Shown here: positions 49,448 to 58,355 of the stretch, one piece after another
How positions within the stretch are numbered: the stretch's first letter is position 1
Layout of the letters: each line of letters opens with the position of its first letter
Assembly: GCF_020085105.1 (NCBI RefSeq)
Contig: NC_058046.1
Span: 23,773,675 to 23,837,674, forward strand
DNA from: Siniperca chuatsi
Lineage: Eukaryota; Chordata; Actinopteri; Centrarchiformes; Sinipercidae
Length of the DNA stretch: 64,000 bases
Direction: 5' to 3'
The notes under the pieces: model-generated
Seen by the model: the letters and a program-made list of their open reading frames with translations, nothing else
Databases searched by the model: none
Told to the model about the DNA's origin: nothing
Program-made: the position numbers and the translations under genes

Positions 49448-51092
49448 TTCCCCTATGAATAGCAGGGGAGTTGAGCAGCACAAAGGGAGTAATTGTTCCT
49501 GTCTGAACACCACCAACAGTCCACCGAGGAGGCTGCTGCACTCAAACAGGCGAAGTCAGAGGGAAAAGACCACTAATCCATCATCTTCACCAGGTCTCAC
49601 CGTGAAAATGAAGCACTGACACACCATTTCACTGCCATGAAGGAACTCATTTTGTTTAAGCATGACAGATGCGCCTCCGGACGCAAACAGCAGCTTCAAA
49701 CACAGACAGAGAAGTTGTTCAGACTTCTTGGCTTCGAAGATAATTGGTCGAGGCCAAGACGAGTGTAAGTGAGAGACTGCAGATAGAGTCAGTCAGTGTA
49801 AACAAGATTACCCAGAGAGGCAAAATGTTACATAGAGAGCACAATGACAGGCCTTGTGTGGCTCTCAACTGGGATAAATTTAGATGGAAATAAAGGATTC
49901 TATTGATTAAGCAGTCCCATATTCTACCAATCAATACACAAATTGATTAAACATTCAGCTAATCAGTGTTTTAACATGTTCTTCACAGAAAAGAAAAATC
50001 AGTCCTTTTAAGGAATATTATTAGAATATTAAAGGGATGCTGTAGGTGACGTAAAATGAAATTAATAAGTGGGTATTTAGCATGTATAAGCAGCATACAA
50101 AACATTTAATAGTTTATAACACACTATAATGTATAGGACTACAACAAATTATTAGTTTCATTATCGATTAATCCTTTTGTCTATAAAATGTCGGTAAATT
50201 CTGAAAAATGCCCGTTATAATTTCCCACAGCCCAAGGTGATGTATTCATATAGCTTCTTTTATTTGACCAACAGTCCAAAATCCAAATATATTCAGTTTA
50301 CTATCATATATGACAAAGAAAAGATTCAAATCCTCACATTTGAGAAGCTGGAAGCAGGGAATGTTTGGCATTTTTGCTTGAAAAATGACTAAAAAGATAA
50401 GCCAGTTATTAAAATAGTTGCAGATTAATTTTCTGTCCATCAGCTAATCGATTCATCGACTAATAGTTGCAACTCCAATAATGTACTTGGAAAACAGATG
50501 TAAGGACAAGTGTTTATTACTGCACAGTATTTGTCAACAATGATAACTTCTCCTATAAAGACATACAGTATGTTATATTATTACAACTGTCTCTTGCTAC
50601 ATTGTCATTCAATATCCTGTGAGATTCCACTTATGGGTGCTCACAGGAAGAGTTATAGTTGTTGACAAATATATTAATAAACACTTACATAGGCTACAAT
50701 ATCATATGTACCTGCATTATAGTGTGTTAACCATTTATGAAATGTTTATATGCTGCTTATAAATCTTAAATAGGGGGAATTAAAATAAAGTGTTGCCAAT
50801 AAGAGGCGTTGTAGGAGACTTTAAACCCACTGTGAAGCGCCACACAAGTCTTAATAGGAGTACGTTGGTTTTCTTTATTTTAAGGTGAGACAAATTGTCT
50901 TTTATCACAATGGAAATGTCTAAATTTAGAAAATGCTGGAGCGATTCAGAGGCTACAGTCTATTACAGCCACGAGAGCTTCACTCTGCTGAAATAACAGG
51001 CTGTACTGCACATTATATCACAGAGGCCTAACAAACAGAGCTATTACAATATAAAATGACTGCTCACCGTTACACCACTGAAACGGGTGCAT
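33988..51092 (-). CDS. rnf122: RING finger protein 122 (complete, 6 exons)
   Basis: This is a small membrane-anchored RING-H2 E3 ubiquitin ligase, located in ER/Golgi-type membranes in mammals. Exons on the minus strand: 51092-51068, 44784-44628, 36726-36681, 36592-36551, 36421-36339 and 34102-33988. The total is 468 bases, 155 codons plus stop, exactly the human length. Exon 1 encodes MHPFQWCN. Exon 2 carries the single transmembrane helix ([20 protein letters not shown]). Exons 3-4 encode [16 protein letters not shown] and [14 protein letters not shown]. Exons 5-6 hold the RING-H2 zinc ligands: CAVC, then [10 protein letters not shown], then CPMC, all C3H2C3 positions intact. The protein ends in LLDELV, as in vertebrate RNF122. 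RNF24 is the only close relative and differs in the RING and tail. The 6.3 kb first intron and 7.9 kb second intron make this the longest gene in the window and hold most of its repeats. Confidence 0.96.
34203..34666. mobile_element. CAGTGGTG inverted-repeat element, copy with both ends
   Basis: The left end is acagtggtggaagaagtatt and the right end is gtacttacatttcaccactg; the CAGTGGTG/CACCACTG tips are exact inverted repeats. The interior carries the family's ttacttaagtaaaagtagca, attattggactatta and aagtagcagaaaatgg. It has no coding capacity, fitting a MITE. It lies in the last intron of rnf122, 100 bases from the final exon. Confidence 0.85.
34690..35095. repeat. Repeat related to 35580-36200
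   Basis: The text acaccaccaccaccggtgtc, then cagactacagggggac, resembles aacaccaccaccagtgtctg, then gactccatcggggg, at about 35820-35855. The two stretches flank the MITE at 35096-35559. The class is unknown. Confidence 0.4.
35096..35559. mobile_element. CAGTGGTG inverted-repeat element, copy with LINE-like tail inside
   Basis: It ends in taattactttacaccactg and contains ttttaaaaagtacaaaagta, gtagtcattatgcagaatgg and gtagtggagtaaaaagtaga. At about 35310-35345 the text ttttcccttgggattaataa (then agttttatctta) looks like a small LINE-type 3' end inserted in it. Left end is degraded. Confidence 0.75.
36808..37446. mobile_element. CAGTGGTG inverted-repeat element, near full-length copy
   Basis: It starts agtgatggaagaagtattca and ends gaatacgtcttcccccagtg, about 640 bases apart. 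It carries all the main interior blocks, and both terminal regions are slightly degraded. It is probably closest to full length for the family here. It lies in rnf122 intron 2, 80 bases upstream of exon 3 on the coding strand. Confidence 0.85.
37460..37880. repeat. 'ggtgataattctctgtgggtt' repeat, copy 1
   Basis: It shares acagtgaagttgtggacagc, then taaacaattagctaaaagg, gtgataattctctgtgggtt and catcactacg-like text with 42150-42415, in the same orientation. It is a non-coding dispersed repeat in rnf122 intron 2. Confidence 0.7.
37881..38240. mobile_element. CAGTGGTG inverted-repeat element, right part
   Basis: It carries aagtaaaagtgcaaaacatg, then cagaacgg, ttattattgatgcattaact and gtagtggaatacgtataaaa, and ends in agttactttccaccact. 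The left tip is missing. Confidence 0.8.
39298..39635. repeat. Interspersed repeat, 'aaataatcATTAGTTGCAG' family, copy 3
   Basis: It reads gcactaacaattagtcgatt, ctcgcatgtgaggatttgct, ggatttggactgttggttgg and ttgaatcaagaaaataatca, in the same order as 25418-25745. Confidence 0.75.
42150..42415. repeat. 'ggtgataattctctgtgggtt' repeat, copy 2
   Basis: It reads accaaaacagtaaagttgcg, then gacagctaaaccatgagctg, and ttcaggtgataattctctgt followed by aggttcatcactacg. It matches 37460-37880 in the same direction. Confidence 0.7.
43297..43334. repeat. (CA)n microsatellite
   Basis: An uninterrupted CA run of about 19 units, in rnf122 intron 2. Confidence 0.95.
43370..43800. repeat. 'gctaacatgct / atggtggcgctagagg' repeat, copy 2 (inverted)
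   Basis: It is the inverse of the module nested at 28883-29285, and starts ccaccacattggtccagact, then caaatatctcaacaactgtt. It gives the outer limits of that module. Confidence 0.75.
44376..44580 (-). mobile_element. tRNA-derived SINE
   Basis: The minus strand begins GGGGCACCGGTAGCTCAACT, then GGTAGAGTGCACGCC. This is a tRNA-like head with a pol III A box (TAGCTCAACTGG). The B box follows as GGGTTTGAATCC. Next come CATGTCATCCCCCCTCTC, TTCCTGTC repeats, and an A/T-rich tail AAATAAAGGCAAATAAATC. The body beyond the tRNA-like part and the A-rich tail mark it as a SINE, not a tRNA gene. It lies just downstream of rnf122 exon 2 on the coding strand. Confidence 0.7.
46330..46410 (+). repeat. Retroposon 3' end adjacent to the ATGG array
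   Basis: The text tgcatcctgggataggctcc, then agccctgtgtgaccctgaac, then aggataag, is the 3' segment often found just before ATGG arrays in fish genomes. It suggests that the array grew from the tail of a retroposon. Confidence 0.5.
46410..46870. repeat. (ATGG)n / ATGGACAGATGG minisatellite
   Basis: About 450 bases of degenerate ATGG, GATGGACA and AGACAGAC units. Imperfect frames through it translate as runs of HPSIHPS or MDGWMD; these are artefacts of the repeat. The array is interrupted at about 46721-46752 by tccctatggcaacgaacagc and flanking text. Confidence 0.9.
47470..48396. mobile_element. CAGTGGTG element split by a nested insertion (47717-48216)
   Basis: The left part, 47470-47716, starts cagtggtggaatgtaactga and runs to ttataatattgttaaagatt. 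The right part resumes at 48217 with tacttaactacctaactgta, then tacaaagtagtaaaa. In other copies these two parts are contiguous. The copy is in rnf122 intron 1. Confidence 0.8.
47717..48216. mobile_element. Insertion inside the CAGTGGTG element
   Basis: It starts gcactggttctcaatctttt, then tggcttgtgacccc, and ends gaaaccactg, so it is a relative of the CAGTGGTTCC family. The first part closes with ctgagttggaaactattg at about 47905. From there to 48216 is another repeat (tgaccgatacagattttttt, atatcggccgatattcat, gctaatatcagccaattta). It may be two insertions, or one with a different interior. Confidence 0.6.
49410..49442. repeat. (GT)n microsatellite
   Basis: An uninterrupted GT run of about 16 units, in rnf122 intron 1. 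Confidence 0.95.
50142..50478. repeat. Interspersed repeat, 'aaataatcATTAGTTGCAG' family, copy 4 (inverted)
   Basis: It reads tagtttcattatcgattaat, ttttgtctataaaatgtcgg, tcaaatcctcacatttgaga and taatcgattcatcgactaat. Its order is inverted against 25418-25745. Confidence 0.75.
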
Positions 51093-51600
51093 CAATGCAC
51101 CAGAGGGAGTCCTTGCCTGCAGGATCCGATTCGTGTTTACCAACAAGCCGCAGCCGCCCGAGCAGATGGATGACCCGCAATAAAGTGCACAAGCAGAGCC
51201 AGTGACTGTCTGCAAGCAGTGTGAAAGGTGAACGAGACAACAGCACCTGGGGGGAAAAAGGTCGTAAAAGAGGAATAAAAAAGGTGTCTAGAAAGCGTTT
51301 GTCGAAAGTTAAGGCGGGGTTATGTCACATCATTTGCGCGCTGGTTTATTCCTGAAGAGAAAAGGAGAAATGGTGATGCGGATTCCCCCTCTCTTCTACT
51401 CGCTGTGGCTGTTTTGACTCTGTTATTATTAATAGACGGTATAACACTGACCCAGCAGTAGCATCTGTTTGAGAGAAACGGGGAAACTAGAGCACTGGCT
51501 CGATTTTCTTACTCCCGCCCCCGCAGACGCTTATTGACGTGCGGCGAGACCAATCGTCAGGTCGCCCGGGTCGGCGTGTGTTGTGACGGCCTGGCTGTGT
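51093..51600 (-). promoter_or_regulatory. rnf122: rnf122 5' UTR and likely promoter region
   Basis: The stretch upstream of the rnf122 start is [14 protein letters not shown] GC- and CpG-rich than its surroundings, especially 51510-51600 (cccgcccccgcagacgctta, ggtcgcccgggtcggcgtg). It includes ttgacgtgcg, a near-CRE sequence. No TATA box is convincing, so a CpG-type promoter is the likely form. This is inferred from composition and position only. Confidence 0.4.
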
Positions 51601-51865
51601 CTTCTGCCACTAATCATCTTCTCCCATTTACTTATGCATGTGTGTTTTACATGCTAATAAATTAAGGACAAAATCAGTGCCAAGATTTAAAAAAATACTG
51701 AGGTCATGAGTCCAAGTCCTCTCTCCTACAGGGCCGGATTACCCCTCTAGGGGGGTCCTGGGGCAAAAATTTGTTGTGGGTCCCCATTGACCCCACTTTC
51801 TCTGACACTTTCTATGTATTTTTAGAGCTGAAACAATTAGCTGATTAATCAATGAGTCAGAAAAG

Positions 51866-53415
51866 CAGTGGTGGTATGTAACATAGTACATTTACTCAAG
51901 TACTGTACTTTGTATTATTTTGAAATACTTGTAGTTTACTTGAGCATTTCCATTTTATGCTACATTATACAGAATCTAAATCAGAAATACTTTATTGATC
52001 CCAGAGGGGAAACTCTTTTGTTACAGCTGCTCACTATCACATCAGTGCACACAGGAATAGAAGTACTAAGCAAATCAAAATATAATACACTATAATACAG
52101 ACAAGATAAATTAAGTACAAAGTGGATATAAGTATAAAAGCTAAAATAAGTGTAAAGTACCAAAGGGGATTTAGAGGTTGATAAGTATGTACAGCATAAT
52201 ACAATGTAATAATATAAGTAATAGTGCAATAATGAGTACTGTCAAGTTAAGTGTAGCTTATTAAGATGTTTATTAGACGGTGGATATTGCACAGCAGTAA
52301 TAGAAGTATGAATAAATATCAATAAATAGGGAATTTTAAACTGAAAAGAGTATATTGCACAGGAGTATTAAAGAGAATATTGCACAATTATTTCAAGTAT
52401 TGCAAAGATGTTAATGATCCAATGTCCAGTTTAGTGACTTAAGGTCATATAGACTAACACTTTGAGGGAGGAGTTAAAGAGTTTGATGGCCACAGCCAGG
52501 AATGACTTCCTGTGGTGCTCTGTGGTGCATTTTGGGGGCGAGTCTTCCGCTGAAGGTACTCCTTTGTTTGACCAGCACGTCATGGAGTGGGTGGGAGACA
52601 CTGTCCAAGATGGCATGTAGCATCCTCCTCTCTGACACCACCGCCAGAGAGTCCAGCTCCACCCCCACAATGTCACTGGCCTTACGGATCAGTTTGTTGA
52701 GCCTGTTAGCGTCCGCTACCCTCAACCTGCTGCCCCAGCATGCAGCAGCATACAGAATAGCACTGGCCACCACAGACTCATAAAACATCTTCAGCATTGT
52801 CTGGCAGATGTTGAAGGACCTCGGCCTCCTCAGAAAATAGAGGCGGCTCTGGCCCTTCATGTAAACAGCTTGAGTGTTCTTGGTCCAGTCCAGTTTATTG
52901 TCCATGTGTACTCCCAGGTACTTGTAGTCCTCTACAATGTCCACACTGACCCCCTGGATGGAAACCAGAGTCGCTGGTGCCTTGGCCCTTTGTAGATCTA
53001 CAACCAGCTCCTTAGACTTTGTCGCATTGAGCTGCAGATGGTTCTGCTCACACCATGAGACAAAGGTACCCACCACAGCCCTGTACTCAGTATACTTCTA
53101 CTCCACTACAATTCAGAGGGAAATATTGTACTTTTTACTCCACTGCTATTCCACTTATTTGACACTGATAGTTACTAGTTACTTTTTACATAAAAACATA
53201 TGCTTATATGATATGATGCAGTACTACAGGCTGCTAATCTACCCAGCAGTATATAAAGTATCTGAAATTGGCTCCACATTGACAGACTACAACATTAAAA
53301 TAATAATATAATATTCTATAATAATATAACACTGTGACAGGAGTCATTCTGCATAATGAGTACTTTTATTTTTGATACTTTAAGTACATTTTGCTGATGC
53401 TACTTAAACTTCTCA
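51866..53415. mobile_element. CAGTGGTG element split by a LINE (51971-53090)
   Basis: The left part, 51866-51970, starts cagtggtggtatgtaacata and stops at catttta-tgctacattatac. The right part resumes at 53091 with tatacttctactccactaca. Other copies run directly from one to the other. The five bases tatac are present on both sides (51966-51970 and 53091-53095), as expected for a target-site duplication. Confidence 0.85.
51971..53090 (-). mobile_element. Rex1/L2-like LINE, 5'-truncated, with 200-codon reverse transcriptase frame
   Basis: The minus-strand frame from about 53076 to 52474 reads the end of a reverse transcriptase: SWCEQNHLQLNATKSKELVV, VEDYKYLGVHMDNKLDWTKN, FYESVVASAILYAAACWG. 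These are the thumb-region blocks of fish Rex1/L2-type LINEs. The 3' region runs to 51971 and includes the typical end (plus strand: tttattgatcccagagggga). The upstream endonuclease and RT core are missing, so it is a dead 5' truncation. It lacks a poly(A) tail and ends in a short AT-rich tail. The reading frame is still open over about 200 codons, so insertion is fairly recent. Confidence 0.85.
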
Positions 53416-53960
53416 ATGTCTGTAAAGTATATCCACTAAATGTTGGTCTTTAATTGCAGAATGTAAACAACCCATAAAAAAATACAGTGGACATGGCCCT
53501 TACTGTTCTCAATGGTGGGTACGACACTGGACAAAATGTCAACCCCACCCCAACCCCACCCCCAAATCTCTCCGCCCCCAAAAAAACACGCCCACACACT
53601 TCCTTTCCCTTAAAGATCCATCCAGATGTTCTACTACAAAGGCGTTCATCTCCAAAATGACAGAAAATCTGAGTATATTTATGCAAATAAGCATTTTAAT
53701 AGCAATAACAGCATATACAAGTATTTTAAAGTTGGTAAAACAACAAGTGTTGGTGCAGAAACCTCTCCTGATGAAAAGTATCTCTGAATCAGCACAGAAG
53801 TGGTTGAAATCAACCATTTTGTTCAGAGGCAGAGCTATGATTAAAATCAAGCAGATTTTGTGAGTGCACTTCTGATATAAAGTGTTGTGTTGCACCATAG
53901 ACTGTATATAGAGTGTTGTGTGTGTTGTACACACACAGAGTAACACACAGACAGAGACAC

Positions 53961-55054
53961 TCAAAAAAAATACAGCTGTTCATATCCTGTGAAGTTTCCA
54001 GCGTAGACAGGCGTGTAGTTGTAAATCAGTGACGAGGCCTCTTCCTCAGGATTGTCAAACTGATGTAAACTTCTCCTTCCTAAAAAAAGCAGAAGTGAGA
54101 TGCATGTGATTACAACAGAATAGAATAGCTGAATCATCTCCATGGGGAATTGGGTAGAACAGGATATAGAAGTATTAAATGTAATATTTGTATTGTTTTG
54201 AGGATAACTGGATTGAATTATAATGGGATTTTCTCTTCTTAAAACCTCCATGTGCATAACACTGATAAAGAGCCAAAATCTGTATAAAGACTACTAGAAT
54301 TTAAATTTTTCCTATTTTTTTATCATTATTTTGTCCAATAGACCAATACCTGGACTGACAATTGTACCCATACCTGCTAATAATGGGACTTTCCTAATCA
54401 AATTTTTCTTTGCACATGCAAAGGCCCACTGGCATGCTTGACCCCTGGATGTGCATCCAGGAAACCCTGCTAGTATGTTGTTTTAGGTTAATTTAAATAT
54501 GGATCAGTTAATTTAAATATGGATCTATCAGTTAGCACCTATCAGAGTACATTTACTATAACATGCAGAACAAACATGTGGTTATCTAAAATATCAGCTC
54601 TTTTCAACACTTTACTGGGATTGGTCAATTTGGATAAAATCTTCAGTCGTGTAACTTAAATTGCAATAATAATATAGAATGCGATATAGTAAATGTTCTG
54701 GAAATTAAATTGAGAAAATAAAATTTAAGTAAAATAAGCAGGTGTGAATGTCCATTTGTGGCTAATCCAGTGAATTAAGTACCTGAAAATCTCTGACAGC
54801 TGTCAAATTTATATAGTCTCACAGTATATATCATCATATCCCACCAACCCTAGTTAATACCTAATGATACGATCAATAATTATTATTATTGATAATGTGT
54901 TTGCCATCTTACCTTCTTTCACAAAAAACTCAGCCAGCAGAGAAGATAACTGAACAGCATGAAGGGAATGAGGAAAGTTCAGCTTTCTATCCCACTGAAA
55001 ACGATTCACCTCTGGATGCCACTGTACTCCATAGAAGGGATATCTTTTACCTGG

Positions 55055-55117
<63 letters not shown>

Positions 55118-58100
55118 CTGTTATTACAATTCTGTTACAGAGCAATGATTAAGTTTGTTAAAAGAATAAAAAAAATAATCTTGTAACCTTCTAAGGTTGA
55201 GACAAAGTGGGCTCCGTTCTCAGCAATGTTTGTAGACAGCAGGGAGAAGAAATTCTGCAGCTTCTCATTTTCCTGGAAGGTCTGTAAGAACATTTGTCTT
55301 ATTACAAATGGTAGTTATTATTTATGTTTTATTATTATTTTAATGCTCCATATTGTGTGTAAAATTTGAAATTTTTAAGGTTGCTTGTCTATGAAAAGCA
55401 TGTATTCTTGTGCTTTTTTTACACTGTGACACTTTGTTTTCTCTGTGTGGAATTAATGAAGTTTATCTTATCTATCGTTCTTAAGTACAAAGACAGATTA
55501 ATGTGTTGGGCGACCCCTGGGACAGAAACACCCATCTTCCTGTACACTGTGTACAGTCTTCCTGTGCTGGAATAATGAATGGCTCCAGGTTAGCTGTGTG
55601 GTCATTTGATTAAACACAAATTCATTTAGGAATATGCGCCATATAAACTTAATATCAGCTGAAAGTTGAAGGACTTAATTAATCAAACTACCACAAACCA
55701 ACTGCCCCACTGTGAACCCTGGGGAAGCAATTCAGCCTTGATTAACCATACAGTTTATGGAGAAAAACTCTTTTTATCGCAGGTGAAGTAATGCTTAATG
55801 ACTGCTATACCTGCAAATTATTTATATATACATTTAAATCTGTACTGTTTGTCTCATTAAGGTCCTGTTGAGTCAAAAGTTTCAATCCTGGTTAACAGAA
55901 ACCCACATTTCTTGATGTTGAAATGATCGGATGATTGTCTCTGATTTTATTTCTCAGCACAACAACAAGTCAAAACCCCAAGGGGAAGTGAAACATACGG
56001 CACATGCTGCCACCAGAGGGGTTTACTGTACCTTTACTGTAAGTCCATAGTGGTGAAAATTGCCAGTCAGAGGTTCTTGGATCAAAGCCTTCATAAGCTC
56101 ACTGGGGAAACCCTCAAACATCCTACTGGAGCTGGCCTCTGCAGGGAGAAAGGTGGAGGGGTATTGAAGTAAGTAAATAAAATGTATGTATATAAAAAGA
56201 ACAACCTAACTTAAAATATACAGTATTTCATCAAACAATGACATTATTACAAGATGAAATGCTGAAATAATGTGCAAATAGTAGCAGAAGTTTTGGGACC
56301 AAAAACACTCTCTGATTTGTAACTTGCTTCTACTGACACCAAGCGGTACGATTCAGTACATGCAGTTTTTCCAGAAAATGTTGCCAAACAATGAAACTGT
56401 TCACCTTATATCTATTTAGAACATGTTCCCTAAATTCAAAATATAAATGGAGGCTGAAGGTTACACATAAAGACATCAACAATAATGCAGTGGGCTATAA
56501 CCTGCGGTCAGGTTGAGGGGCAACGCTATGTTCTCGGCTGTGGTGTTTGTCAGCAGATTTTCACCGGCCACCAGTACAGTCAGTAGCTGCATGCCCATGC
56601 ATGTACCCCAGATGGGGAAGAAGTCCCCCGCATCATTGGCCTGGAACACACACAGAGGTTATTTTTTGTTTTTTTACTTTTTTGCATCTAAAACAATAAA
56701 ACATCATTGTGGCAACTCCTCTTAACAATATTAGGACAACATTTTGTTCAGTCTGTGGCAGAAAAGCCAGATCTCCTGCATTTAAATTTTTATGCAGGTA
56801 AAAGTTCTATGATATCAACAATAAACTGCACTTTAATTTTAAATATGTTAGTTTTCAGTGCAAAGATTGATACCTACAGTATTAAATTACTAATTAATGA
56901 TTTTAATGCCGGAGCTGGTTAAACTATTCCACATACTGTCAGTTGGTTTTAACTTCAGTATGTTTTTGCCAGCAAAACGTAAGAATGGAAAGTAAGTAGA
57001 ATAGTAGCAATCATTTAAACGTCATTTTTAAATGATTCACTCTGAGATGCTGAGAGGTTAAAAAAATTAAAATACTCAAGGTAGATGCAAGAACAGTCCC
57101 TAAAATTTGTACTTCAGCACAATACTTGAGTAAATTCACTGTGGTTTCTGTCCAGTTAAAAGATTCAAAAGACATAATAAACAGAAAAAGGACAGACAAA
57201 TAATTTTAAAAAGAAGATACACAGATAGTCAGACAGGCATATAGAGAGAGAGCGACAGACTGTTACAGCTCTTGAGTGAGAAACAATTAAAATAATGTCC
57301 TGCTGTACGAACCGTCAGAGCGAGTCTGTAAAAAATCTTCGCCACCCTGGCAATGTCTGATGTCTCCAAATCTGCGGCTCCTCCGATGAAAATCAAGCTA
57401 AACAGACATCACATAGTTAGAGCAGTGACAGATGAGTGAGCACTGAGAAAAAAATGCAATTAGTGTATTTATTTAAGATATAAATGTACACATTTATAGT
57501 GACAGAGCTCACCCATTTATCTTCTTGAAGATGTTTTCATATTCAGCAGTAGTAAGAGTCAATCTGTGGAAGACAAACAAAATAAACAATGCCTCCTCAA
57601 TATATTATTTTACATTGTTCAGACAACACAAAAGTAAAGATCACAGGGGGAGAGACAAAGGAAACCAGGTGACAGAAAAATCTACTTCTTTTTCCACAAA
57701 AGCAGAAAACATCAGCAGTGACGTAACAGTAAATGAAATCACGGGTTAACAACATCCAACTAATGTGAACTACAGTTCCAAACATGCTGCATTTAAAAGA
57801 CACCATCCTTAAATAACTCTAACATATAACTGTCTAAAGAAGCTCTGTGGACATTTTTATTCTGCAGATTAAAAAAGTGGGTTTTCTTGTGTCATCCAAC
57901 TGCCAGTTTTTGCCTTCCCACTGAAATTGACAGATCATATATAAAAAAAATCTTTACTGTTATAAACAACATTAGAGGACTCAACCCACCTGATAGGCAT
58001 CACTCTGCTGCCCCCAGACTCAATGTACTTCACATAGGAGGCAGGTATGTAGGTCCTCCCGAATGGTTTCATGACTTCATCTGAAACCATCTGAGTCAAA

Positions 58101-58355
58101 ATACCTGTGGGACAAAAACACAGCAGCTGTGAATACACGGTGGGAAAAAAAAAAAAATCAACAGCAGTACAGAAACATTATCACCTAAACTTCTCCTTAT
58201 CTCTCTGTTTTCAAGCCTTGTAGAACATTTCACTTACCGATCACAGGTCTGTCATTCACAGCCTCCTGGTTGAAGTTAGTCGGCATAGCTTTGCTGCAAC
58301 AGAAGCAGCAGGCAACAAACAAATACACATATGTTGAAAATCCTGTGTTGGACAT
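53961..58355 (-). CDS. ggh: Gamma-glutamyl hydrolase (complete, 9 exons)
   Basis: This is a lysosomal and secreted cysteine peptidase that removes gamma-linked glutamates from folate and antifolate polyglutamates. Exons on the minus strand: 58355-58238, 58104-57990, 57563-57513, 57397-57313, 56640-56502, 56138-56032, 55281-55188, 55050-54913 and 54079-53961. The total is 966 bases, 321 codons plus stop (human 318). The start ATG opens a signal peptide ([17 protein letters not shown]). The family class I glutamine amidotransferase fold shows the nucleophile Cys at about 137 in [13 protein letters not shown] and the catalytic His at about 248 in YGVQWHPE. The tail [20 protein letters not shown] matches the vertebrate C-terminus, including an N-glycosylation site (NFT). 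Exon 8 is preceded by a (TA)n array directly at its acceptor. The exon after 57313 uses a non-standard GTTCGT donor context. Confidence 0.96.
55058..55115. repeat. (TA)n microsatellite at the ggh exon 8 acceptor
   Basis: About 29 TA units begin within ten bases of the intronic side of the exon 8 acceptor (minus strand: ...tatatatttgccag|GTAAAAG). The usual pyrimidine tract is replaced by the array. Confidence 0.95.
55430..55475 (+). repeat. LINE-type 3' tail remnant in ggh intron 6
   Basis: It reads gttttctctgtgtggaatta, then atgaagtttatcttatctat. It resembles the ends at 15185-15226 and 11960-12010. Confidence 0.4.

Larger units (their letters stand above)
48400..51060. other. rnf122 intron 1, left part
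   Basis: Apart from the microsatellite and one repeat (50142-50478) I see no gene. A 121-codon plus-strand frame at 48601-48966 shows no recognisable domain. Confidence 0.5.
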
